In this document: positions 17,650 to 25,428 of the stretch, piece by piece
Layout: every line of letters begins with the position of its first letter
Numbering within the stretch: position 1 is the first letter of the stretch
Made by a program: the position numbers and the translations under genes
Notes under the pieces: generated by a model
Seen by the model: the letters and a program-made list of their open reading frames with translations, nothing else
Told to the model about the DNA's origin: nothing
The model's database searches: none
NCBI GenBank assembly: GCA_025963675.1
Contig: JAOQAJ010000410.1
Location: 1-39,134 of the forward strand
DNA: 39,134 nucleotides
Origin: Segetibacter sp.
GTDB lineage: Bacteria; Bacteroidota; Bacteroidia; Chitinophagales; Chitinophagaceae
Reading direction: 5' to 3'

Positions 17650-18660
17650 ATGATAACTGTTATTTGTCCTGTATATAATGAAGCAGCTTACATTAAGCCT
17701 GTTCTTGATTTTTTCATTGGGGCATTACCAGTTAAGAAAGAGTTGATCTTAATTGATGGCAATTCATCAGATGCTACATGCAGTATTATTGAAGACTACA
17801 TGTTGGTCCATAACAACATACAGTTGCTTCATAATGCTGATCGTTATGTTCCATATGCATTGAATAAAGCGATCGTGGCTGCTAAAGGAGAGATCATTGT
17901 AAGGTTAGATGCACATACTGACTACGATATTCATTACTTCGAAAGAATAATAGAGACTTTTCAAAAGACAAATGCGGACATAGTTGGCGGCGCCATGAGA
18001 ATTGCTCCGGGCAACAACACCCAAAATGCAATTGGTTACGCCACCACCACAAGGTTCGGTGTTGGCAATAGTTCTTTTCATTTTGAAGATTTCGAAGGAT
18101 ATACAGAAAGCGTATATCTTGGTGCATGGAAGAAAAACATTTTTGAAAAGACCGGCTTGTTCGATACGAATTTTAAACGCAACCAGGATGATGAATTTCA
18201 CTACCGGGCAAAAAGCATGGGATTTAAAGTGTATCAAAGTCCTGCCATAAAATTGTATTATCATCCTCGTAAAAATCTCAGCCTGCTGTTTAAGCAATAC
18301 TTTCAATACGGGTTGTACAAGCCTTTAGTGCTTAAAAAAGTAAAAACAGCTACTAATCCACGTCACCTCATTCCTTCACTGTTTGTAATCTACCTGGCCT
18401 CATTGCCGGTGTTATTATCGCTCGGCTTTAATTTTACACTCATACCTCTTGCTATATATGCTTTAGTAGCCATCGGTTTTGCTTTTATTAGCAAAAAGCC
18501 TCTTAAAGAAGCCATTCTAATTCCCCTCGTTTATTTTACACTTCACATCGCTTATGGACTCGGTTTTCTTATAGGATTATCTCTTAAGCCACAAATTAAT
18601 GCTAATAAGAAAAAGCAAATAGTTGTTTCGAACCAAAGAGAGCTCACCGTTAATTCATGA
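17650..18660 (+). CDS. Glycosyltransferase family 2, membrane-associated (ExoA-like)
   Basis: A 336-residue protein with a GT-A domain at the N-terminus: MITVICPVYNEAAYI, LILIDGNSSDAT and the metal-site region VRLDAHTDY near residue 92. A later NQDDEFHYRAK carries the likely catalytic acidic residues. The C-terminal third has hydrophobic helices (SLFVIYLASLPVLLSLGF, then LIPLAIYALVAIGFAF, then LIPLVYFTLHIAYGLGFLIG), as in succinoglycan ExoA-type transferases that sit in the inner membrane. It ends 427 bp before the DegT aminotransferase, so it may be the last gene of its transcription unit. Confidence 0.88.
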   Translation: MITVICPVYNEAAYIKPVLDFFIGALPVKKELILIDGNSSDATCSIIEDYMLVHNNIQLLHNADRYVPYALNKAIVAAKGEIIVRLDAHTDYDIHYFERIIETFQKTNADIVGGAMRIAPGNNTQNAIGYATTTRFGVGNSSFHFEDFEGYTESVYLGAWKKNIFEKTGLFDTNFKRNQDDEFHYRAKSMGFKVYQSPAIKLYYHPRKNLSLLFKQYFQYGLYKPLVLKKVKTATNPRHLIPSLFVIYLASLPVLLSLGFNFTLIPLAIYALVAIGFAFISKKPLKEAILIPLVYFTLHIAYGLGFLIGLSLKPQINANKKKQIVVSNQRELTVNS

Positions 18661-19087
18661 TTGTTTAGTTATAATACCAACATTGGTTTTTTATAGCATC
18701 ACCGTTGCGTCGCAATCACTTTATCGGCAAATCACTATTCATCTGCAGTCTTAATTTCTATCACATCTTCATTTTCAAATGACCCCTTTTTGCCTCTTTT
18801 TGCCTTTTTCTCAAAACTCCCTAAAATTTCTTAATTCTTAAACTCCCCATTTCAATTTTAGCCTCACCTTTCTCATTTTTAAATCCGCAAAAAAAGCCTG
18901 CAATAAATTCTAATAACATTCATTACAACATACCGACATACTCGACTGAGTTTTTTGCATTTGGAACAAACCCCGCAAATAGAACCAGCCATTCAGGTAT
19001 AAAGGTTAAAATCAATCACATTTATAATTTTAAAATAAAATGGTCGTTTTAATCGATTATTGCAGAATTAAACAGATTATCCAATAA
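18661..19087. other. 427-bp non-coding gap, pyrimidine-rich
   Basis: No credible ORF. It begins with ACCA-ACAT-TGGTTTTTT near 18676, a weak hairpin followed by T residues that could end the upstream unit. Then comes repeat copy 5. From about 18775 to 18880 the plus strand is strongly C/T-rich (for example CCCCTTTTTGCCTCTTTTTG). The part before the DegT gene is AT-rich and could hold a promoter, but I see no convincing TAnnTTTG box. Confidence 0.5.
18701..18729 (-). repeat. Interspersed repeat, copy 5 (GACGCAAC subtype, divergent)
   Basis: ACCGTTGCGTCGCAATCACT followed by TTATCGGCA. It shares the GTTGCGTCGCA core with copies 6, 7 and 8. With copy 6 it also shares the downstream TTnATCGGCA rather than the CTTGTAC end, so these two form a variant subtype. 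Confidence 0.6.
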
Positions 19088-20305
19088 ATGAAAATTCCCT
19101 TTTCCCCTCCCTTTATAGATGATGATGTAAAAAATGAGGTGCTGTCCGCACTGGAAAGCGGCTGGATCACCACAGGGCCAAAGGTGAAATCGCTGGAGTT
19201 CGAGACTGCGAAGTATGCAGGCATCGATCATGTACTGTGCGTAAACTCGGCAACGTCTGGTTTAATGCTGGTGTTACATTGGTTAGGAATAGGCAGAGGC
19301 GACGAAGTTATTATTCCTGCTTATACATATTGCGCAACCGCTTTAGCTGTTATGCACGTCGGCGCTACCCCTGTGATGGTTGACGTAAAAGAGGACTTTA
19401 ATATAGATCCTGAAAAAGTAAGGGCTGCAATTACAAATAAAACAAAAGCAATTATGCCGGTTGACTTTGCCGGCTGGCCTTGTGACTATAATGCATTGTT
19501 TGCTGTAGTAAAGGATCCAAATATAAAAAGCCAGTTTAAATGGAAAGGAGAGGTGCAACAAAAATTAGGACGCATTGCTATTCTTGCCGATGCTGCCCAT
19601 TCGTTTGGTGCCGTATACAATAACAAGCGAACCGGAAGTCTTGCAGATATTACCGTGTTTTCCTATCATGCTGTAAAAAACCTCACAACTGCAGAAGGCG
19701 GTGCAATTTGCATCACCATGCCTTCATCTTTCGATAATGCTGACATTTACAAAACACTTAGGTTATGGACCCTGAACGGTCAAACAAAAGATGCGTTTTC
19801 TAAAAATCAGACCGGCGGGTGGAGATACGACGTGGTATACGCCGGTTTTAAAATGAACATGCCTGATGTTTGTGCTGCCATCGGTCTGGCACAAATTCGA
19901 AAATACGATCGTGCGGTTTGGCAGGAGCGGAAAAGGGTTTTTGAATACTTTTCCCGTGAATTCAGTAATGACAACTGGGCCCAGTTGCCCGCCTTTACGA
20001 ACAATGATAGCCAATGTAGTTATCACTTGTATCCTCTCAGAATAAAAGACATCACCGAAGATCTGCGCGATGAAATCATTGAAAGAATTTCGAAAGCCGA
20101 AGTTGCTGTGAATGTTCATTTCATACCATTACCTTTACTAACTGTTTTTAAAGATCTCAATTACCGCATGCAGGATTACCCTGTTACATATAATAATTAT
20201 TCGAGGGAAATATCTTTGCCTATCTATCCGCAACTAGACAATAACCTTTGTGAGCATATCGTTAAAGTAGTCCGAAGTGCTGTAAAAGAAACGCTGGAAC
20301 AATGA
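19088..20305 (+). CDS. DegT/DnrJ/EryC1/StrS family sugar aminotransferase
   Basis: A 405-residue PLP-dependent enzyme of the sugar aminotransferase family. Visible landmarks are ESGWITTGPKVKSLE, CVNSATSGLML (phosphate-binding), PAYTYCATALAVMHVGATPV, LADAAHSFGA with the PLP-nitrogen aspartate near 168, and FSYHAVKNLTTAEGG with the Schiff-base lysine at about 197. It adds an amino group to a keto nucleotide sugar in the cytoplasm. Two partners are available in the locus: the WbpB-like 3-dehydrogenase (giving a 3-amino sugar) and the FlaA1-type 4,6-dehydratase (giving a 4-amino sugar as with PglE). Its adjacency to the initiating transferase and dehydratase favours the second route, but the WbpE role is also open. 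Confidence 0.88.
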   Translation: MKIPFSPPFIDDDVKNEVLSALESGWITTGPKVKSLEFETAKYAGIDHVLCVNSATSGLMLVLHWLGIGRGDEVIIPAYTYCATALAVMHVGATPVMVDVKEDFNIDPEKVRAAITNKTKAIMPVDFAGWPCDYNALFAVVKDPNIKSQFKWKGEVQQKLGRIAILADAAHSFGAVYNNKRTGSLADITVFSYHAVKNLTTAEGGAICITMPSSFDNADIYKTLRLWTLNGQTKDAFSKNQTGGWRYDVVYAGFKMNMPDVCAAIGLAQIRKYDRAVWQERKRVFEYFSREFSNDNWAQLPAFTNNDSQCSYHLYPLRIKDITEDLRDEIIERISKAEVAVNVHFIPLPLLTVFKDLNYRMQDYPVTYNNYSREISLPIYPQLDNNLCEHIVKVVRSAVKETLEQ

Positions 20306-20901
20306 ATGTGATCAGGTGTTTCGACTTCTTGTTTTCGTTGGTGGGATTGATTATCTTATCACCTGTATTTCTGTTAGTGTCATTTATCATTAAGGTCACA
20401 TCAAAGGGCCCTGTTTTTTTCAAGCAGAACAGGGTAGGAAAGGGTGGGGATGATTTTAAAGTGTTCAAGTTTCGGACGATGTATTTGGAGGCAGAAAAAC
20501 GAGGTTTATTAACAGTTGGGGGCAAAGATAACAGGGTTACTGCCGTCGGCTATTATCTTCGAAGGTTTAAGATAGATGAATTGCCGCAACTGATAAACGT
20601 CCTTAGAGGTGAGATGAGTATAGTTGGACCGAGGCCTGAAGTACGACGTTATGTAGAGATGTACTCACCGGAACAACGAAGGACCCTTCAAGTACTGCCT
20701 GGTATAACTGATTATGCCTCGATAGAATACCGGAATGAGAATGATTTGTTAGCGCTTGCCGAGAACCCGGAAGAGTTTTATATAAACGAAATAATGCCAA
20801 AGAAGATAGAGTTGAATTTTAAGTATATCAATGACCGGAGTTTACAGCAGTATTTTAAAATCATTACAAAAACATTGATTGCTTCAATAAAGGGTAAATA
20901 G
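20302..20901 (+). CDS. Initiating sugar-phosphate transferase (bacterial sugar transferase family, PglC/WcaJ-like)
   Basis: A 199-residue monotopic phosphoglycosyl transferase that moves a sugar phosphate from UDP-sugar to undecaprenyl phosphate, the first step of repeat-unit assembly. It has one N-terminal hydrophobic segment (FLFSLVGLIILSPVFLLVSFII), then GPVFFKQNRVGKGG, FKVFKFRTM, KIDELPQLINVLRGEMS and SIVGPRPE. This is the short PglC-like architecture rather than the long WbaP/WcaJ one with extra membrane helices. ATG 20302 overlaps the aminotransferase stop by 4 bp. Together with the upstream aminotransferase and downstream dehydratase it suggests that a modified HexNAc starts the chain. 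Confidence 0.93.
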   Translation: MNVIRCFDFLFSLVGLIILSPVFLLVSFIIKVTSKGPVFFKQNRVGKGGDDFKVFKFRTMYLEAEKRGLLTVGGKDNRVTAVGYYLRRFKIDELPQLINVLRGEMSIVGPRPEVRRYVEMYSPEQRRTLQVLPGITDYASIEYRNENDLLALAENPEEFYINEIMPKKIELNFKYINDRSLQQYFKIITKTLIASIKGK

Positions 20902-21132
20902 CATGATAATAATTAGAAGGTTTTTTATTACTTGTAATGCCACATGAAATAAAAGCAACTTTTTTCTCTCTTTTTTAGTCATTAGAAAAATTGAGAATAG
21001 GTAATAGGTGAAAGAGGTTTGAGAATTGGTTCTGGAACTGAAGATCCATAATCTCCTTGTAAAAAGTTTCGTGATCCTGAAACTTAAACCGTTGGTCAAG
21101 GAAGAGATCGTTCAATTAAACAAAAAGAAGTT

Positions 21133-23100
21133 GTGAAAAACTTAAGGAAATTTTTACTGCGAAATAGAATAGCACCCAAATGGCTGATATTTCTTCTCGA
21201 TCTCTCTATTTGCTGTTTAGCAATTGTATATGCCAATTACCTTCGCTTAAATTTTGATCTTAACCTTATTCATTTTACAGATTTGATTGATGATCTTTTG
21301 GCTACCGTCATCATCAATTCAATTTTATTTTATATTTTCCGAACTTATCATGGCATTATAAGACTTTCAGGGTTTCAGGAAGCCTTCAGAAGTATTTCTG
21401 CAGTTTTCTATTCTTTTTTTATAATGTTATTAATTAATGTTGGGTTGAGAGGGTTTGCAATTGCTCCATTTATTCCAACTTCTGTTCTCTTCATTTACTT
21501 CTTTATATCTTCTTTTTCTGTTTTCGGATACAGGCTTTTGGTTAAGCACTTATATAAAATAAGTGTTAACCAGGAAGAAAACATTCATATTGTTATATAT
21601 GGTGCTGAGCTAAATGGCTCAGTTTTAAAAAAGACCATAGAGCAAACTTCTAACAACCGGTATAAAATTGTCGCGTTCATCGATGATGATGAGAACTTTG
21701 TAGGTAAGACAATTGATAATGTAAAAATTTATTCATTTAGCCAGGTTCAACATGTAATCAAGTCATGGCAAATAAAGATGCTGTTTTTTGCCCGCCAGGA
21801 TTTTGACCTAAACCAAAAGAACAAGATCGTTGATTATTGCCTTGAGCAGAATATCAAGGTGATGAACATTCCGCCAATGGGCGAATGGATACAAGGTCAT
21901 CTTAACATCAACCAACTTCGCCAGGTTAAAATCGATGAACTTCTGGGCAGACCACAAATCAGTTTAAAAAACGAGCATGTAATGAATATGCTTCGTAATA
22001 AGAAAGTTTTGATTACAGGCGCAGCCGGCTCAATCGGTAGTGAACTTGCAAGGCAGATAGCTGGAATTAATACTTATTCATTAATTATTTGCGATCAGAC
22101 AGAGACTGGCCTTTACGAACTTGAATACGAGTTACAAAAGAAATATCATCTTGGTAACAGCTTAAAAGTTTTTCTCGGCGATGTAAAAGATGAGAAAGCG
22201 ATGAACAATATGTTTGCTCAATACATGCCAGACATTGTGTTTCATGCTGCTGCTTACAAACACGTTCCGATGATGGAAAATCATCCGTCGGAAGCGGTAA
22301 GAAATAATGTGTTGGGCACGAAAGTGCTTGCCGATCTGGCAGAATTTTATTCGGTTGAAAGGTTTTTGTTTGTGTCAACAGATAAAGCAATCAATCCGAC
22401 AAATGTGATGGGCGCATCGAAAAGGATTGCTGAGATTTACTGCCAGTCATTGCAGTCACGTGAAACTATTCCAGTTATTGATGAGGGCATTATTCAATTG
22501 ACTCCACGTAAAACCAAAACGAAGTTTATTACAACCAGGTTTGGCAACGTTCTCGGTTCTAACGGTTCAGTCATCCCTCGTTTTCAGGAGCAGATATCTA
22601 AAGGTGGACCGGTTACCGTAACCCATCCTGATATCATCCGCTACTTCATGACCATTCCTGAAGCTTTTTCGCTTGTATTGGAAGCGGTAACTATGGGAAA
22701 TGGTGGCGAGGTTTTTCTATTCGATATGGGCGATCCGGTTAAAATACTTGACCTGGCTAAAAAGATGATAAAACTGGCCGGCCTGACTCCGGGGAAAGAC
22801 ATTGACATTAAATTTACAGGATTGCGGCCGGGCGAGAAGCTATATGAAGAATTATTAAATAAAGAGGAAGAAGTAGTTCCAACGCATAATAGAAAAATAC
22901 TGATCGCAAAGGTTATAGAGTATGATTATGAAAAAATTTCCAGGAGCATAGATAAGGCAGTAAGCATTGCGATGTTAAATAAGGATGATGAAGTTGTAAA
23001 ACAAATGAAACGTATCGTTCCCGAATATATCAGTAACAACTCGATCTATGAAGCAATGGATGAAGAAATTCTCACACCAACCTTTACTTCTCATGGATAG
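21133..23100 (+). CDS. Polysaccharide biosynthesis protein, membrane-anchored nucleoside-diphosphate-sugar 4,6-dehydratase (FlaA1/WbpM/CapD family)
   Basis: A 655-residue inner-membrane enzyme. Residues 1 to about 140 contain four hydrophobic helices. About 150-260 is a Rossmann-like CoA-binding-type domain (IVIYGAELNGSVL). The catalytic extended-SDR domain follows with ITGAAGSIGSELARQI near 294-309, HAAAYKHVPMME near 371, and the family-specific STDKAINPTNVMGASKR near 415, where the usual Tyr-X-X-X-Lys is modified. Close relatives convert UDP-GlcNAc to the 4-keto-6-deoxy sugar, the precursor of bacillosamine, FucNAc and QuiNAc. GTG 21133 is taken as the start. A 231-bp gap separates it from the sugar transferase. 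Confidence 0.93.
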   Translation: MKNLRKFLLRNRIAPKWLIFLLDLSICCLAIVYANYLRLNFDLNLIHFTDLIDDLLATVIINSILFYIFRTYHGIIRLSGFQEAFRSISAVFYSFFIMLLINVGLRGFAIAPFIPTSVLFIYFFISSFSVFGYRLLVKHLYKISVNQEENIHIVIYGAELNGSVLKKTIEQTSNNRYKIVAFIDDDENFVGKTIDNVKIYSFSQVQHVIKSWQIKMLFFARQDFDLNQKNKIVDYCLEQNIKVMNIPPMGEWIQGHLNINQLRQVKIDELLGRPQISLKNEHVMNMLRNKKVLITGAAGSIGSELARQIAGINTYSLIICDQTETGLYELEYELQKKYHLGNSLKVFLGDVKDEKAMNNMFAQYMPDIVFHAAAYKHVPMMENHPSEAVRNNVLGTKVLADLAEFYSVERFLFVSTDKAINPTNVMGASKRIAEIYCQSLQSRETIPVIDEGIIQLTPRKTKTKFITTRFGNVLGSNGSVIPRFQEQISKGGPVTVTHPDIIRYFMTIPEAFSLVLEAVTMGNGGEVFLFDMGDPVKILDLAKKMIKLAGLTPGKDIDIKFTGLRPGEKLYEELLNKEEEVVPTHNRKILIAKVIEYDYEKISRSIDKAVSIAMLNKDDEVVKQMKRIVPEYISNNSIYEAMDEEILTPTFTSHG

Positions 23101-23112
23101 TAAATAACTTTG
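23083..23112 (+). promoter_or_regulatory. Candidate Bacteroidota-type promoter for the PHP phosphatase gene
   Basis: TAACTTTG at 23105-23112 matches the TAnnTTTG -7 box of the Bacteroidota primary sigma factor, and TTTA at 23083-23086 lies 18 bp upstream as a weak -33 box. The start codon at 23130 is close, giving a short leader. The left part overlaps the dehydratase 3' end. Confidence 0.35.
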
Positions 23113-23129
23113 CAGCAATTGTTTGTTAC

Positions 23130-23879
23130 ATGTTCAATTTTTTTAAGAAATCGGGTAAGCTAGTTGAGCCCGATTTGTCATTTATAGGAATAGATATGCA
23201 TTCGCACCTGCTGCCCGGAATAGATGACGGATTGCAGGAATTAGAAACGTCTGTTTCGTTTATCAGGGATCTCAAAGAATTAGGGTATAAAAAGCTCGTT
23301 TGCACTCCACATATATTATCCGATCTATACCCCAATACACCAGAAACGATTTTACCAAAATTAGAGCTCGTAAGAGAAGCTTTAAAAATAGCTAACATAG
23401 ACATTCAAGTAGATGCGGCGGCAGAATATATGATAGATCATATGTTTTCTGAATTGCTGGCCAAATCTAAAAAAGAAGACCTGTTGACGATTGCAGGAGA
23501 TTACATTCTTGTTGAGATGTCATACCTGTCACCATCTCCAAATTTCGAGCAAACAATTTTTGATTTAAGAATGCTTGGCCTGCAACCAATACTTGCTCAT
23601 CCCGAGCGATATAGTTATTACCACCATCAGTTCGAGCAATACGAAAGGTTTAAAGACCTTGGCTGTAAGTTGCAGGTAAATTTATTGTCACTTTCAGGTG
23701 GATATGGACCTTATGTAAAAAAGACTGCAGAGAAATTATTTAAAAACGATATGGTAGATTTTCTTGGCACCGATATGCACCACGATCGGCATTTAGCTAT
23801 GCTTAAAAATCTTGCAACAAAAAAAGAGTTTTACGAACTGGTGAGCAGCGCAGTATTATTAAATAATACTTTATTGTAA
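23130..23879 (+). CDS. PHP-domain tyrosine-protein phosphatase (CpsB/YwqE family)
   Basis: A 249-residue metal-dependent phosphatase of the polymerase-and-histidinol-phosphatase fold. It shows the metal motif IDMHSHLLPGIDDG near 22-35, the VCTPH motif near 60, ILAHPERY near 154 and the final LGTDMHHD near 212. CpsB and YwqE dephosphorylate the tyrosine kinase that controls capsule chain length and export. No BY-kinase (Wzc) is seen in the window, so its partner is presumably elsewhere. It is the last gene of the polysaccharide block and is followed by a strong hairpin terminator. Confidence 0.9.
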   Translation: MFNFFKKSGKLVEPDLSFIGIDMHSHLLPGIDDGLQELETSVSFIRDLKELGYKKLVCTPHILSDLYPNTPETILPKLELVREALKIANIDIQVDAAAEYMIDHMFSELLAKSKKEDLLTIAGDYILVEMSYLSPSPNFEQTIFDLRMLGLQPILAHPERYSYYHHQFEQYERFKDLGCKLQVNLLSLSGGYGPYVKKTAEKLFKNDMVDFLGTDMHHDRHLAMLKNLATKKEFYELVSSAVLLNNTLL

Positions 23880-23890
23880 CGGTTTAAAAT

Positions 23891-23939
23891 ATCATAATAA
23901 AAAGAGGTGGCTTTACATGCCACCTCTTTTTATTATGAT
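23891..23939. terminator. Bidirectional intrinsic terminator, perfect 21-bp stem
   Basis: The arms 23891-23911 (ATCATAATAAAAAGAGGTGG plus C) and 23919-23939 are exact reverse complements with loop TTTACAT. The GAGGTGGC/GCCACCTC base is flanked by A and T runs on both sides. It lies between the plus-strand phosphatase gene and the minus-strand alcohol dehydrogenase gene, so it serves converging transcripts. Confidence 0.93.
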
Positions 23940-23952
23940 AATATTTTAAGTC

Positions 23953-25113
23953 CTAAGGTTTCAAAATTACTTTCACGCAGTTATCTTCCTTCTTATTAAA
24001 AATTTCATACGCATGAGCTGCCTGCGACAGAGGTAGTCTATGCGTAATAATATCATCTAATCTTATCCTCCCTTCTTCAACCCACCGGCTAAGCTCATCT
24101 ATATAAGTGTGCGCCGGAGCCTGCCCGGCACGAATGGTAAGACCTTTGTCGAATATTTGGTGCCATGGAAAATTATCGTAAGGATATCCATACACGCCAA
24201 CAACTGAAACAGTTCCACCACGACGAACTGCAGACAGGCACATTCGTAACGCATTTATGGTTCCTTTTTCCATTCGTATCACGCTTTTCACGCGGTCAAA
24301 CGTACTGCGGTCTGCTTCCATACCAACAGCATCAATTACCACGTCTGCTCCACGTCCACTAGTCCAGTTCCTGATTTCTTCAATCGCTTTATCGTGATCT
24401 TTTACGTTAATAATTTCTGCCCCACAGACGCTTGCGGCCATTGTTAATCTATAGTCTTCAATGTCAAGCGCAATAACTTTCGAGGCTCCACGTAACCATG
24501 CGGCTTTCATAGCCATTAGACCAACGGGGCCGCAACCAAAAACTGCTACTGTTTCACCCCCTTTCACGCCACCCCAATCTACCGCAGCATATCCTGTCGG
24601 TAATATATCGGTAAGAAACAATACCTGGTCGTCAGTAAGTGTATCAGGTACTTTCCTCGGTCCAAAATCCGCATATGGTACTCTTACATATTCTGCCTGG
24701 CCACCATCATATCCTCCATATAGATCGGTGTAGCCAAATAAACCGCCGCCTTTTCCTGTCAATAATCCACCTTCCGGGCCGTAATTTTCAGTATTAGAAT
24801 TTTCACAATGACCGACCAGCCCTGTGTTACAAAAATAACATCCGCCGCAAGCCACCGGGAACGGAACGACAACACGATCTCCCTTTTTTAATTTGCTGAC
24901 ATTGCTTCCCACTTCCTCAACTATTCCCATAAACTCATGTCCTAGAATCATGTTTCGCGGTTGTGGAAACATGCCATTATATATATGAAGGTCAGACCCG
25001 CATATTGCAGTCGATGTTACCTTGATGATGGCATCTCCCTGTTGTTTTATTTCCGGGTCAGGAACATTATCAACTCTGATATCTTTTGGATTGTGAAAAA
25101 CTGCAGCTTTCAT
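23953..25113 (-). CDS. Zinc-dependent alcohol dehydrogenase (MDR superfamily)
   Basis: A 386-residue medium-chain dehydrogenase. Catalytic zinc ligands are in TAICGSDLHIY (Cys38) and LGHEFMG. The structural zinc site is CGGCYFCNTGLVGHC, giving the CX2CX2CX7C pattern. The nucleotide-binding motif is VFGCGPVGLMA near residue 193 and ALDIEDYRL ends the second strand with an Asp, which favours NAD over NADP. The layout with the long GPEGGLLTGKGGGLFGYTDLYGG insertion resembles the formaldehyde-dehydrogenase-like subgroup common in soil bacteria. It oxidises an alcohol or hydrated aldehyde in the cytoplasm; the substrate is not determinable. It appears to be transcribed alone. Confidence 0.9.
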   Translation of the reverse strand: MKAAVFHNPKDIRVDNVPDPEIKQQGDAIIKVTSTAICGSDLHIYNGMFPQPRNMILGHEFMGIVEEVGSNVSKLKKGDRVVVPFPVACGGCYFCNTGLVGHCENSNTENYGPEGGLLTGKGGGLFGYTDLYGGYDGGQAEYVRVPYADFGPRKVPDTLTDDQVLFLTDILPTGYAAVDWGGVKGGETVAVFGCGPVGLMAMKAAWLRGASKVIALDIEDYRLTMAASVCGAEIINVKDHDKAIEEIRNWTSGRGADVVIDAVGMEADRSTFDRVKSVIRMEKGTINALRMCLSAVRRGGTVSVVGVYGYPYDNFPWHQIFDKGLTIRAGQAPAHTYIDELSRWVEEGRIRLDDIITHRLPLSQAAHAYEIFNKKEDNCVKVILKP

Positions 25114-25289
25114 TGAATTTGATTTAGCGATAAAAAAATGATGCTTGCTTTTTAAGGAGAGGTTATGTAAAAACGAAAAAAATTATGCCATTTAACCAAA
25201 AGGTATTGGCAATGAAAATGTTTACTTAAAATGAAATAAATAAGACATTAATCCCTTTTTTGGTACAGGCATCTGTTCTTTCATGTAAC

Positions 25290-25318
25290 ATCGTTGCGTC
25301 GCATTTCGTTCATCGGCA
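25290..25318 (-). repeat. Interspersed repeat, copy 6 (GACGCAAC subtype, variant)
   Basis: ATCGTTGCGTCGCATTTCGT followed by TCATCGGCA. It shares GTTGCGTCGCA with copies 7 and 8, and TTnATCGGCA with copy 5. Confidence 0.6.
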
Positions 25319-25365
25319 GTTTATAAATGAGCCAATAGAAATTTTAGAGAAATGCAGAAACCGGC

Positions 25366-25409
25366 TATAAAAAACAATAGAGGGCAATTGCCCTCTATTG
25401 TTTTTTATA
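25366..25409 (-). terminator. 44-bp perfect palindrome, terminator of ychF
   Basis: The half-site TATAAAAAACAATAGAGGGC is followed by AATT and its exact reverse complement. In RNA this folds to a long stem with an AATT loop. On the minus strand it lies 20 bp after the ychF stop and is followed by U residues, so it most likely ends ychF transcription. It is symmetric and could work in both directions. Confidence 0.9.
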
Positions 25410-25428
25410 TTGTTACTCCGACTTACCC

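Larger units (their letters stand above)
25114..25428. other. 315-bp intergenic gap between alcohol dehydrogenase and ychF
   Basis: It contains the leader of the minus-strand dehydrogenase gene, repeat copy 6 (25290-25318) and the palindromic terminator of ychF (25366-25409). No ORF is supportable. I see no clear TAnnTTTG box on the minus strand ahead of the dehydrogenase. Confidence 0.5.

Noticed and set aside
17905-18306. 133-residue minus-strand ORF inside the GT2 gene
   Set aside because: It is an antisense shadow of a gene with clear GT2 motifs and membrane helices.
20884-21099. 71-residue minus-strand ORF downstream of the sugar transferase
   Set aside because: Composition is lysine/leucine-rich without motifs, and it ends inside the sugar transferase gene. 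A different frame in this gap looked slightly more protein-like and is listed as a weak finding.
24461-24733. Plus-strand ORFs inside the alcohol dehydrogenase and ychF genes
   Set aside because: Both parent genes are certain from motifs; the antisense ORFs have no recognisable features.
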